The position numbers were made by a program, and so were the translations under genes. Below are positions 13,404-23,249 of a stretch of 64,000 nt of DNA, piece by piece. The stretch is from Gamsiella multidivaricata. Lineage: Eukaryota; Mortierellomycota; Mortierellomycetes; Mortierellales; Mortierellaceae. The notes below the pieces were generated by a model that saw only the letters and a list, made by a program, of their open reading frames with translations, made no database searches and was not told where the DNA came from. Within the stretch, counting starts at the first letter, position 1. The number at the start of each line of letters is the position of its first letter. The stretch spans positions 124,001 through 188,000 of the forward strand of contig NW_026251738.1 of NCBI RefSeq assembly GCF_025024155.1, written 5' to 3'.

Positions 13404-14150
13404 CTATCTGCCTCTAACACTTTGTATGACGTCCGCCTGCACGTTTAACAGCCTTGATCCTGCGTGGCGAGCTCTCAGTGAGATTTTGACACACTGAGGC
13501 TGGGATTTTGTTCCGGATTTCTTGCGCTCCCATAGCTTGGGAATACCTCCTGGAGGCTCCTGATATCTTGCTAGAAGCCCCTTGAAATGCGTCCAGAGGT
13601 GTTCTATCGGATTCAAGTCCGGAGAGTTGGGTGGCCACATGAGAGGCACGTATTCGTTGCCCTCAAAGAACTGCTTGACAATTTTGGCAGTGTGCTTGGG
13701 GTCGTTATCCTGCTGAAAAAACCACCTCCTCTGGATCGATGCTGTAGTACTCCTGGGTCAATGGAACGCACTCGTTTAGGATCTCAACATATAGTTCCGC
13801 ATCCAGTCCAGTCTCGATATGAGAGATGTAACCTGGTCCGTCCCAAACCATGAAACCCCACATCATAAGGAACTCTCTCCATGATTGAGTGTCTCCTCGA
13901 TCAACCGTGCCTACATCCTAACTTTGTTAATTTTCGCCATCCATAAAATCCGCTTCTAGTCCTCCACCGTCCAGTGCCCATATCGGTGCACAAATTTCAT
14001 GCGCTTCTTGATGTGATCCTTGGTCAGTTTCGAGCGTTTTTCTTGTGCTGAGCGGTTAAATCTTCTCTAAGGATCTCCCGCACTCTGTTGACTGAAATGT
14101 CGGCCGCAAGCTCCTCCTTGAGAAACCGTTGGATCTGAACGGTATTATTG
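13404..14150 (-). pseudogene. Tc1/mariner transposase fossil
   Basis: Read on the minus strand, several frames together give most of a Tc1-type transposase. An HTH-proximal part reads KEELAADISVNRVREILRED. Then KLTKDHIKKRMKFVHRYG, GFMVWDGPGYISHIETGLDA and the DDE block with QQDNDPKHTAKIVK follow. Last comes VPLMWPPNSPDLNPIEHLW with its third acidic residue. Breaks include one extra T in a T run near 13725, an in-frame TAG in what should be EDW near 13960 and a frameshift near 13540. It is not functional. Confidence 0.8.
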
Positions 14151-14791
14151 CAAACGACAGTATCCGGAGAGAGTCAATCTAGGGAGAGAGGAGAACTTTA
14201 TTCTGCCAACAGCGCTCTGAAATGTTGCAGAAAATGGGCGAAGCACCGGTGACATCATAGTGTACTGAACCGAGCGTAAACCTTTTGCATCCAGGCACAA
14301 AACAGCGCAGGTAGCTCCATGCACTCGTCTTGCAAACATGACTATGAAGACCATCAAACATTAGAGAACCAAGGTAAGCTCTGCGCCTTTCTGATTTCGT
14401 ATGGAAACGTTGCGACGAAAACCGCCGGACTTTGTAGTTGGTCATTAGAGGTTGGGCGGCAGGCAAGCGGCGTGTAACGATAGTCACCATAGTTATATAT
14501 AGTCGTGCACGACAATTGTTATTAAAGTTAGCTCCCTTCTTCACTCCCATCGTCTTGTTACAGAGCGTTACGCTTAGTCTTAACATCATCATGGGTTGCT
14601 GAGACCCAAGCCATCTGAGCAGCATGTACAGAGCTCATGCAATAATTTGCCACCAAATATTCTATTATATTGAATTATCAGCCCATTCGGTGAGTGTTCG
14701 TTTCACATAGATACTACTTTCAAAGTCGACTGGGATAAAATAATAGGCCCAGGATCAAAGCAGACTACCGGAACAAAAATACTCAAGGATC
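14151..14791. other. Spacer with one uncharacterised minus-strand ORF
   Basis: A 148-codon open frame on the minus strand (14625-14179) begins near MGVKKGANFNNN. It could be the displaced N-terminus of the adjacent Tc1 fossil, but I recognise no motif. Nothing else is seen. Confidence 0.3.
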
Positions 14792-16852
14792 TCATACAGC
14801 ATCTGCCTGCTCGCTAAATAGCTTTCTCTTTCCCTCCTGTGGCACAATGGGCAGTGTGCCTCGGCTCTTTGCCAAAGGCAGCCATGCGATTTGCGGTCGG
14901 TATGCAGATCCCTTCATCAGGGCCTTTTTCTGAACACTGTTTGGAAGCCAATTGAGAATGATATGCCTGACAAGTCGCTGGACCCATGTCTAGAAAACAA
15001 TAAAGTAAACGTTGATGAGGAGAACTGCTGATTTGCACACCTGCTTGCTTCTTACTGCTGGACCATAAAACATGCAATCTTCATAGCTGTGTTAGAATAC
15101 CTGACCGGCAAGAATCTTCGACCATGAGTTGCTTCCCTTTAATTGGATGTTAACACGATCGTAGCGTTGCTTGTAAAACTCTTCGAATGCTGCGGTGATA
15201 CTTTCAGACCTAACATCTTCCATGTTGTAGATACAATTTGCTAGCACTACGGCATCCTGCATCGCGCTGACAGCGCCTATTTAAGCAAAGAGTGTGGAAT
15301 GTAAGTATATCATCGGAGGGTTGTGTAAGAGAAGGCCTTGCGTAATAACTGATAGATATGGAAGAGTTTCAAGACGCACCTTGACCGGCACCTGGTAGCA
15401 TCTAAAGCGGGGGAGGTTTGCAAGATGAGCAAAGTTAGATCTCTTCAGTAACAACAGTAATTTCACAATTGGCCAAAACAGATAGGCTTACCTTATGACA
15501 AGCTATACGAAAAATAGGAAAGAGATGCATGAAGACTTGGTCAGCTTATCCGGAATGTAACATATCAACTCATACACCCATCTGAGAACCCGTCACCTTA
15601 CCATCACCGATGAGTACTGTCTGTGAATGGTACCATGTTTCAAAGAGCTTCTCCTCCAAATACACTTTTGAAATCAGATCCTTGGGTGTCTGGCGTATGA
15701 ATTCGCCCATAGTGCCTCCCCATGGGGATGGCAGGTCCTCAAACTCCTTGATCATAGCCTCGTTTGATTGTGGTCCCCACTCGGAATTGCGGAAATGCTG
15801 TTCCTTGCCTTCCATCTCCGAGACCTGGTAACTTAACAACCATCCTACTTGATTGTTGGCCATGCTGCAAATGCCCCACTATTAAAAAGTAATAAACGCA
15901 ATCAAAGGATGTTACTTAAATGCTTACTTCTAGTCACACAAAATGAGAAAACGCACTCGCACATACACTTCGTGTGTCCTCTCCCAGAACTTGAGAAAAA
16001 TGACAAAAGTTGTCCTTGAGTTGCGGATACTTCTCTGGGTCCATTGCAGTAGCTACGCCGACCATGCTCACGTATCCGATTGACAAATTCTCCTGATCGA
16101 TTTTCGGCAACACGCCCTCTTCCATCATCTGCTTGAAAAGGCTTTGGCGGACCCCACTGTAGGCGCCGTCGGATCCGACAAGAAGATCGCCTTCATATGT
16201 CGTGTTATCGGCGCAGTAGATATGGATCTTTCCTTCCTTTGTTTCTGTTCGCAGAACCTTTTTACCGAGACTGATCTTCTCGGGTGGAACTTGTTTTAGC
16301 AGGAGCTCGTAGAGTTTGGGACGCGGGAAGATTAGGCTGTCATATCCTATGCTAAATGATTAATTCCTCAGGGATGGTTATTACATAAAGTTCAAAGGGT
16401 TGTTAGCGGGCTGAGTGAGTAGCACATACAAAAGGAACTTACTCGGTCATCCAGCTTCCCATGTCAATAGATCCGAGTTTCTTTGCCGTTTTGGCAGTAG
16501 TGTACATGTCGACCTGACTGAAAGTCAGAGACATTTTTTGGATCTCTTCATACAGGCCCAGCTGCTCGAACACAGGCAGGATCGTCGCGCCAAGAGTCAT
16601 TGCAGAGCCTATGGCCGTTCAATGCATCGTTAGACGTATTACTTTTACACAAAAAGTATCCGAAGACGTGATCTTAAAGGGTATTGTTTAAAGGATGCAC
16701 TTACCGAGAGCGCGAAGCTCCAAGGCGCGCTCAAAGACGTGGTATGGGACATTGCATCGTTCGAGCAGGGTTGCCAGCATGAGTCCTCCTAATCCACCTC
16801 CGACGATCAGGACCGTTGGAACGGATTTTCCAGCACTGCGTTCGGTGATCAT
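14792..16852 (-). CDS. FAD-dependent aromatic-type monooxygenase (intact copy 1)
   Basis: Class A flavoprotein monooxygenase (PF01494-like) that would hydroxylate a small, probably aromatic or polyketide-like substrate using NAD(P)H and O2. Eight exons keep phase: 16852-16705, 16608-16443, 16351-15967, 15878-15602, 15502-15492, 15401-15380, 15276-15101, 14989-14792 (460 aa). Motifs are the FAD-binding VLIVGGGLGGLMLATLLER with Glu in HVFERA, the middle motif VGSDGAYSGVRQ, and the ribityl-phosphate motif assembled from three exons as GDACHK|MLPGAGQG|AVSAMQDAVVLAN. Exon 5 is only 11 nt and exon 6 only 22 nt. No signal peptide is seen. Two decayed paralogues lie upstream on the same strand. The substrate is unknown. 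Confidence 0.9.
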
Positions 16853-17569
16853 GGTTTGGTAAAATTTGCTTGAGGTTATTTCGGACGGAATAATGGGGTA
16901 TTAGAAAACAAAGAACGTAGGAAGGAAAATGAGGAAGGAGGAAAAGAAGGAAAAACAGGCGATCCCCATTCAAACAAATGAAGAAGCGAGCAATGTGCTG
17001 TTTGCATCTCGAACGATGACTACAGAAGGAAAGTGCCTCAGTTCAAGTTGCTGTTACACAATCGGGCGCATAGCGCACAGCAGTTAATGTACAGCATGTG
17101 AATCCAATACACGGCTCACCAGTTGCTCCCAGCTTTTTTGTCCTCAATTGTATACTGGTAGAAATAGCCAAAAAGATAAACATGGTATGGTATATTCATA
17201 CATCCTTGATCCTTAGCACCTCAACACTAGATTATCATTTGAAGCACAGCAACTGCTTGCTACCCTCGCAATGGTAAGGCCCTTCCAACGGCAGCACATT
17301 CCCGGTACCAGGGACGATGCTCGAACGCGTTGAAGTTAGCCATCTTCTGCACTCACTCCGACAAGTAATTAAGGGGTTTGCCAAGTGGACATAAAGGGTC
17401 GAGATGAGGCTCAAATGAAGAGATAGGGAACGAGAATGGGAGAAGGAGGGTGAGGTACAAATATGCGCTCCGTTACACGCCCTCTGCGATACTCCGAACA
17501 AATTGATGGGTAATTTTATGACATCCGGACTCAGCGTATCAAAGTTTTTATTCATGTCGCACTCGATAT
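16853..17569. other. Spacer between FAD monooxygenase copies
   Basis: Contains the presumed promoter of copy 1 (a pyrimidine-rich leader on the minus strand at 16900-16960). A 27-codon minus ORF at about 17343-17260 has no signature. No gene is assigned. Confidence 0.4.
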
Positions 17570-18845
17570 TTGTCATTCCTCCCCATCTATCCTCGTCTGA
17601 TGCCTTTCTGAAGAAGCCCACGCACCGCGCCCCGCTTCTTGGCCAGGAATAGCCATGCAATCTGGGGCTGACACTCTGATGTCTTGACAAACACTTGCTG
17701 CTAGAGCCAGCTAGGTATAGATATAGTTGAAGAAGATATGGCGAATCATTAGTTCTATCCAGCAGGGCTATAGTCATTGACAAAAAAAAAAAATTAATGT
17801 TAGCATAAACTTCGCGTAGCTCAAGCAAACCTCTATTGTAGCATTCCTACATGTCCATTCATGAGCTTGAATATTACATTGCTGTGTTCGAGCTATGCTT
17901 TTGCGTGATGATATCGTTGCTTGCGGTATTCCCTTTATGCATCGTCAATGTCCTTATCGGTTAAGTCCGTCATATTGTAAAAGGCAGTTGGCAAGAACAG
18001 CAGTGTCCTATATAGCATTCACGGCTCCTACATTTGGAGTAGCCGGGTCGAATTAATGGAAAGCATGGGATTGTACTCATTGCATTCGATGCCAAAGCAT
18101 TTACGCAGTGCTTACTTTGACCTGCAGAAGACAGCATCAACGTCAGATTCAAGGAAAAACTGTTAGCATAGATACGCTCCAAGTGAATGAAAGAAAGTAA
18201 CTTGAACGTTGTTCGTACCTTGTGGCATCCTATGCATGCAAGACCGTAAGCAAAAGTGAAACACGGCACTCAAAGTGAGTTAGCAAAATATGGCTTTGAT
18301 TATACACTCGAAGTTGCATAGGGCAAGATCATACCGTCACTGAGGAGAACGGTCTTGCCATGGTACCAAGTTTCAAAGATCTTCTCTTCTACAATCACTT
18401 TGGAAATCAAATCCTTGGGCGTTGCTGCGAAGAGGTCGCCCATGGTACCTCCCCATGGGTTGGGCTTGTCTTCAAACTGCTTGATCATCGTATCGTTCCA
18501 TTCTGGACTCCACTCCGAGTTCCGAGATTGCTGGACCTTTGTCTCTTTTTCCCCCAGTTTCCTCCGATGCCCCAAGCAGATATGCTTGCCGGGGATACAT
18601 ACGGTCGTCCACTGTAATAAAGTATAGAAAGCGTCGGTGAACACATGGATATATACCGGAGATCCATTATGAGGATGATGGTATTCGACTTACACCGTAG
18701 CCATTTCCACCGTAAACCTGCGTAAAATGCGAACAATTGTCCTTCAAGTACGAATACTTTTCCGGACCCTGATTCTCTGCTACACCAAGAATACTGACGT
18801 GACCTATCGCGATGGTCTCTAGATCAGATTTGGGCAAGGCGTCTT
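17570..18845 (-). pseudogene. Decayed FAD monooxygenase (copy 2), 5' part lost
   Basis: Paralogue of 14792-16852. Preserved parts read, in order, LPKSDLETIAIGHVSILGVA, then SYLKDNCSHFTQVYGGNGYG, then NSEWSPEWNDTMIKQFEDKP and NPWGGTMGDLFAATPKDLIS, then an 11-nt exon (18229-18219) giving CHK. The next exon has lost its acceptor. The AVLANC block near 17950-18000 is frameshifted, and near 17660 a tail reads PQIAWLFLAKKRGAV. The FAD-binding N-terminus is absent. Homology stops at about 18845, exactly where an LSU rRNA fragment begins. Confidence 0.85.
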
Positions 18846-19050
18846 ATTAACTGGCTTGTGGCAGCTAAGCGTTCATTGCGACGTTGCTTTTTGATCCTTT
18901 TATGTTCATCCTGCCTATCACATCTGTTAAGCATCATTCTAGTAAGCGTTTCTGGATTGTGCACATTCAAGCATACATTTGTCACGTTTTCATTTAAGAG
19001 GTAGCAATTTCCTATAGAGAATTCTAGTATCCAGCGTTGGATTGAACATC
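18846..19050 (+). pseudogene. LSU (28S-type) rRNA fragment, degraded
   Basis: Starts TTAACTGGCTTGTGGCAGC and follows the LSU domain V/VI sequence (AAGCGTTCAT, GACGTTGCTTTTTGATCC) well to about 18900, then only in patches. It begins at the same LSU position as the copies at 20319 and 23250. The decay rules out a functional rRNA. Confidence 0.75.
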
Positions 19051-19257
19051 CGTATGTTTTATTGGTCGAAGACTGTTGGACCAGCCTTCGAGGAGGGATG
19101 CTATTTAGCTACCTAAGAGGATCAATGGGTGCTCTAGAATCGTAGAAACTGGGCGACGTGAGCACAAACGACATATACTCCTTGCAACTGTGGACAGCCC
19201 GCTCCTACAATTTGCTGACTATTTCACACTAACTTACACTGTTATACTGTCAGCTGT
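19051..19257. other. Short spacer
   Basis: No gene or repeat recognised. Confidence 0.3.
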
Positions 19258-19551
19258 TTAGCAGCCACGTCCAGTGTTCCATGAGTGGTCACCGCAGCCG
19301 TCGAAGCCTGGCGATCTGCTTCCATGGCAAATAACTTGGCCTGCATTGGAACCGCAATCGTAGCCTTTCTGTTTCAGGGCGCCACCAAAATTAGCGGCAT
19401 TTTGCTGCGCAGAGCGTACTTGATCAGCATGACAGTCGTAAGTGCATATATCACCGCCAGACTGAGCTTGGTTCACGAAGCATCACTGCTCACAAGCAAG
19501 AGTGCCAAGTACGCAGGGAAGTAGTATGAGTCCTAGCTGGATTTTCGTCAT
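19258..19551 (-). pseudogene. Small secreted cysteine-rich protein, interrupted by one in-frame TGA
   Basis: ATG at 19551 opens a signal peptide (MTKIQLGLILLPCVLGTLA). The frame meets TGA at 19485-19483 (CEQ-stop-CFVNQAQ), then stays open for 73 codons with an ordered cysteine pattern: CTYDC, YDCGSN, VICHGS, GCGDH and a terminal GRGC. A TGG-to-TGA change would explain the break. Splicing it out would need a roughly 32-nt intron, shorter than any other here. Upstream are an AG acceptor (TCCACAG) and a donor near 19704, i.e. an intron in the 5' UTR, and a TTTAATA-like box near 19770. No family is recognised; an effector or antimicrobial role is conjecture. Confidence 0.6.
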
Positions 19552-20318
19552 TGTTGGTCGTGCGAGCTGTTGCTGTGGAATTGTCGTATTTGTGAAAAGA
19601 TAACTGAAGAAATTAATATCAAGGCCATATGAGGTAAAGAAATGTGAAAAGATGGCCAAGTGCAGAGTGCAAATATGAAGGATGCAAGAGACTTTCTGCT
19701 TACCTTGTAGGAGAGTGGAGGGTACTGAGGAAGAAGAATGTAAGACAAAAGGGAAGGATGGTACCCTTTAATACGTCGCTGAGGGATAACGTAAATCTGA
19801 GAGTGTCCCCTACTCTGACTACTCTGAGCACCATTGATATGGATAGTCTCCTCAAACTAATGCTTCACAAAAGTCAACAAAAAAAGGCAGGACAAAAGGA
19901 CAGGGAGTAAGAGGAAGACGAAAGGAAAAAAAGGGGGGGAGGGGGAGGAGAGAGGGAGCAAAGAGATGGGATGAGTGCACTCATTCTACCCACTCTTTTG
20001 CAGCCTTATTAGAAAAAAGTAGGGGAGGAATGGACATGAACGTCAAGGGACACTAAGGAAAAAGGGATGGAGTGCTCAGTGAATGTGAATAGAGAAGGTT
20101 CAAGGGATACTAAGCACACTGCACCTCTGACCTACATCTTAGAATATGTGTTCCGTTCTGCCTCACAATATCGCAGGAGGAAGATAGAGACCGTTAAAGT
20201 GCACCCTAAAAAAGGAGGGATGATGGAAAAACGAGAAGCAAGATGATCAATACGTAACATCAAAATAGAGGACGTTGAAAAAGGGACAGACTACAACTAC
20301 AGCTGCTTACAATATGTC
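19552..20318. other. Leader/promoter of the secreted-peptide gene and purine-rich tract
   Basis: 19552-19780 carries the 5' UTR intron and promoter of the peptide gene (minus strand). 19855-20290 is strongly purine-rich on the plus strand (long runs of A and G, e.g. the G-rich run near 19931-19950) with no credible ORF. It ends exactly at the LSU fragment that starts at 20319. Confidence 0.5.
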
Positions 20319-20442
20319 GGGATAACTGGCTTGTGGCAGCCAAACGTTCATAGCGACGTTGCTTTTTGATCCTTCGATTCGTCGGCTCTTCCTATCATAC
20401 TGAGGCAGAATTCAGTAAGCGTTGGATTGTTCACCCACTAAT

Positions 20443-20497
<55 letters not shown>

Positions 20498-20870
20498 ATG
20501 AAATATTGCAATAGTAATTGAACTTAGTACAAGAGGAACCGTTCGGATAATTGGTATTTGGGCCTGCCTGAGCAGGTAATGGCCCGAAGCTATCATCCGT
20601 TGGATTATGGCTGAACGCCTCTAAGTCAGAATCCGTGCTAGAACGCGACGATTACCGCCTTTTCCGATTTTTAGTTGAATACGAATAGACCCTCGAGTCC
20701 TGAATCATACTATGTGGGGTCGTCTTGTGGAGCGGAAAGGCTTCATGAGGCGCCTGCTAATGTTAATTTCAAATATTGGAAGAGATAAATCCATTGCAGA
20801 CGACTTTTATTGAACGGGGTATTGTAAGCAGTAGAGTAGCCTTTAATTTTCTTGAAATGGCAAGAGTTAA
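20319..20870 (+). pseudogene. LSU rRNA 3'-terminal fragment (~550 bp)
   Basis: Starts GGGATAACTGGCTTGTGGC and follows LSU rRNA through AGCAGAATTC, GGATTGTTCACCCACTAATA, GAGCTGGGTTTAGACCGTCG and GGATTATGGCTGAACGCCTC. It continues to ACGGGGTATTGTAAGC and the GTAGAGTAGCC near the rRNA 3' end. The sarcin-ricin loop reads AGTACAAGAGGAACC where nearly all LSU rRNAs have AGTACGAGAGGA, and an extra base disturbs CTTCGATTCGTCGG. With the 5' five-sixths missing it is a non-functional copy, not part of an rDNA unit. Confidence 0.9.
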
Positions 20871-20908
20871 GGGGACTACTTATAAACATATATAGAACAT
20901 GCATATGT

Positions 20909-21470
20909 ACAGTCACCTAACAATTATAATTGGGCAATCATAATTTTCGCCCATGCTTTTGTCAAATTACCTATATACAACACAACAAAAGAGTTATGCA
21001 GTCGCTTTGGAAATCTTCATGTCTATCGAGGAGCTCTAGGGAAACATCCTTGGTGAATATCAGGGTGGCGTATGCTGAAAGAAAGGGTTCAATATCTGCC
21101 ATTACCCCCGCTGTACTTTTTCACGAATTCCAGTTTCTGGGGCATCGTGCCGACCAGTCTTGCAAGCTGTTCTTGTGGTAAAGCATTCCATTCCTCAACT
21201 AGAGCTCTCACCAGGGCTGTAATGTCCCGGGGTTGTCTTTGTCGTCGATTGAGGGCGGTATCAAGGAGGGACCAGACATGCTCGATGGGGCTCAAATCTG
21301 GGGAGTTGACTGGCCAAGCCCTCTATTTTGCAAACGCCGTGTGATTGGGGCCAATTCATTGACAGCGCGCAGCTGTGAACTGGGGCGCCATCTTCCATGG
21401 TTGTTATTCAAGCTGCTGTCGATTGTGCTTGGAGAAGAAAAGTCGTGTTGAAGAAAAAATGTATTTATTT
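20909..21470 (-). pseudogene. Second Tc1/mariner transposase fragment
   Basis: The minus strand encodes the third-acid block of a Tc1-type transposase: SPIEHVWSLLDTALNRRQRQ followed by PRDITALVRALVEEWNALPQ and about 30 more codons. An upstream frame holds DGAPVHS (compare the usual DNAPCH) in a shifted phase. The string TACAGTCACCTAACAATTAT at 20907-20926 could be its 3' terminal repeat. The N-terminal half is missing. It differs from the Tc1 fossil at 13.4-14.1 kb. Confidence 0.7.
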
Positions 21471-21595
21471 GCTCCATGGCTAGAAAAATTAAAGTTGACC
21501 AGTTAGTTTTGTTAGCTATACCTTCGAACTAGGTTGATAAACAATAAAGGGTACTTCGCGTGATGCGTAAATGACCCTGAGAGCATAATATATCT

Positions 21596-21973
21596 TTATT
21601 CGCTTTTGTCTTGAGCTGCATACACCTCGGGCCATGTGTAGATAGGTTCAGGTTCTCCTTCATATCTAAACTCAGACCAGAAGTGTACCCTTCTGCCAAA
21701 ATGCGACTCAGCAATAGAAAGCACATGGCGTATATAGGGTTCTGCTTGCGAACGTCCCGATATTTTGGAGCTGAATCTCCTGAATCGGTGGCCTTTGTAT
21801 GGAAGCGTAGGATGCTCGCCCACTTCGAATTCTATTCTGTCGGCCATTAGGACTACTTGGCTGTCGTATGCATATGCCCATTCGACCGCGGCGATGAAGG
21901 AGACCCAAATAGAGCGGTCGTGTTCGTTGTTTTCCAATGGAGGAAATAGATCAAAGCCAATGTCAATGCCCAT
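21596..21973 (-). CDS. Hypothetical protein of a dispersed family (MGIDIGFDLFPPL type)
   Basis: A 125-aa uninterrupted reading frame that starts MGIDIGFDLFPPLENNEHDR and ends AAQDKSE. It has no signal peptide or membrane segment and is moderately acidic, with several Trp and a central IEFEVGEHPTLPYKGHRFRR. A decayed relative lies at about 29620-29815, so this is a multi-copy family. No introns are needed. I do not recognise a domain. The intact frame and a defined N-terminus argue that it is a gene. It sits between a Tc1 fragment and a secreted-peptide gene. Confidence 0.6.
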   Translation of the reverse strand: MGIDIGFDLFPPLENNEHDRSIWVSFIAAVEWAYAYDSQVVLMADRIEFEVGEHPTLPYKGHRFRRFSSKISGRSQAEPYIRHVLSIAESHFGRRVHFWSEFRYEGEPEPIYTWPEVYAAQDKSE

Positions 21974-22097
21974 TGTGATGCGGAAACAATAGAAAGGGCA
22001 AATAATGATGGATCAGTTCAAGTTGGACAGAGACGAGGCTTTATTACTGCGGCCTTGTGCAAGAAGGCTTTCAACGATTCTTTTTGTTTATCAACTC

Positions 22098-22262
22098 TTA
22101 GGGGCATTGCTCCAAACATTCAACGATTCGAAACCAGTTCGAGCAGTTATAAGTGCCGCATGACAGAGTTGTACTCTTGGCACAGTTTTGGAAACAGGCA
22201 TAATCAGCCTTAACAGATGCAATGCCAAGGAGCAGGCAGACGGTTACAATAGTAAACTTCAT
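22098..22262 (-). CDS. Small secreted six-cysteine peptide (54 aa)
   Basis: ATG at 22262, TAA at 22100-22098. Residues 1-19 (MKFTIVTVCLLLGIASVKA) form a clear signal peptide ending in a cleavable A-x-A-like site. The mature ~35 residues contain six cysteines as C-X3-C (CFQNC), C-X4-C (CGTYNC) and C-X3-C (CLEQC), a paired-cysteine layout like helical-hairpin miniproteins. An acceptor TCTAG lies 2 nt before the ATG, and a donor near 22382 follows a short leader with a CATATAAAG box near 22440, so the gene probably has an intron in its 5' UTR. It was found by eye because it is shorter than 60 codons. Function unknown; secreted effector or defence peptide is conjecture. Confidence 0.65.
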   Translation of the reverse strand: MKFTIVTVCLLLGIASVKADYACFQNCAKSTTLSCGTYNCSNWFRIVECLEQCP

Positions 22263-23249
22263 AACTAGACTCGTTTTTTGAGAAATAATTGTGGATGTGA
22301 GATTGACATGAAAGACAGACAGGACAAAATATAGCCACGTACAAAAGGCAATAAGAGAGGGAGAGTTCAGAGACTTGCCTACCTTGTTTACGAGCGAAGA
22401 GTGCTGTTGAAGCGGAAAATTGAACGGGAAGGGTCCTTTATATGTCGAGGGAAAGTTGGTTTGGCTCGGAGAATAGAAGCCCAGAATGGAGGCAGTCTAG
22501 AAAAATGGGAATATGAGACTGAGATAAATGACAACCAAGTATACAGGACAAAGGAGGGAAAAGAGTGAGGAGCATGCGAGAAAATAAGTCTGTGAAAAAC
22601 GATATGCCCTTTTTAATAGTGGCAGATCGTGCCTTATATACTAGGGAATAGCTATAAATGCGTCTAGTATAGGGGGCTAGGAATATAGAGGTAAGTCCCA
22701 GGGGCACGATGCTCTTCATAAAGGATCGACACCGAGTGGTGGCGGATCCAGAGAAATAGGGCGCTTCATATAAGCAAGACAATGTGGTGAATACACCACA
22801 AGGGGTGAGAATCGCCTACCTTTGTTTGCGAGTTGAGAGTTCTGAGAAGAATATAAGACGGGATAGAGAGCCCTTTATATATTAAGAAGTTTGGCATTAA
22901 TGACAATGAATAACGAGAAAAGGATATTGAAGATCACTCCGGAGGCACAAAAGATCAAAAAGAGGAGAGACGCCGAAAAGATTAAGGGGATGCACATGGA
23001 GAGGAGAGATGGCAGAAGGTCAAGGAATGATAGAAAAAATCAAAGGACGAGAAAAAACAAGGGACAACATCAAGGGAAAACATCAAAGGACAACATCAAA
23101 GGACATGCAATAACTAGAGGCGGAGTCAAGGGGAACAGTGTTTCAATGGCGTCGAGTCATATCTATCTAGATGGCGATGGTGATGGCGGTGTGCGATGTG
23201 ATATTGTCAACCTAATCTGTCGCAGGACAACACCAATGGACAACATCAA
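22263..23249. other. Duplicated peptide-gene promoter region and purine-rich tract
   Basis: 22263-22445 holds the 5' UTR intron and promoter for the peptide gene. A second similar promoter/leader (TATATAAAG box at 22874-22882, leader ending ACAAAG before a GTAGGC donor near 22820, all on the minus strand) has no recognisable gene behind it. 22890-23110 is purine-rich on the plus strand with repeated GGACAACATCAA-like words; the 121-codon Lys/Arg-rich ORF there (22891-23256) is probably a by-product of that composition. Confidence 0.45.

Noticed and set aside
17235..17828. 197-codon minus ORF as a separate gene
   Set aside because: Most of it overlaps the frameshifted C-terminal part of FAD monooxygenase copy 2 in a different frame.
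19483..19485. TGA in the secreted-peptide gene as a selenocysteine or reassigned codon
   Set aside because: TGA is used as a normal stop by other genes here (for example the FAD monooxygenase), and fungi generally lack selenocysteine insertion.
20319..20870. Functional rRNA gene
   Set aside because: Only the last part of the LSU is present, with a change in the sarcin-ricin loop and no flanking rDNA.
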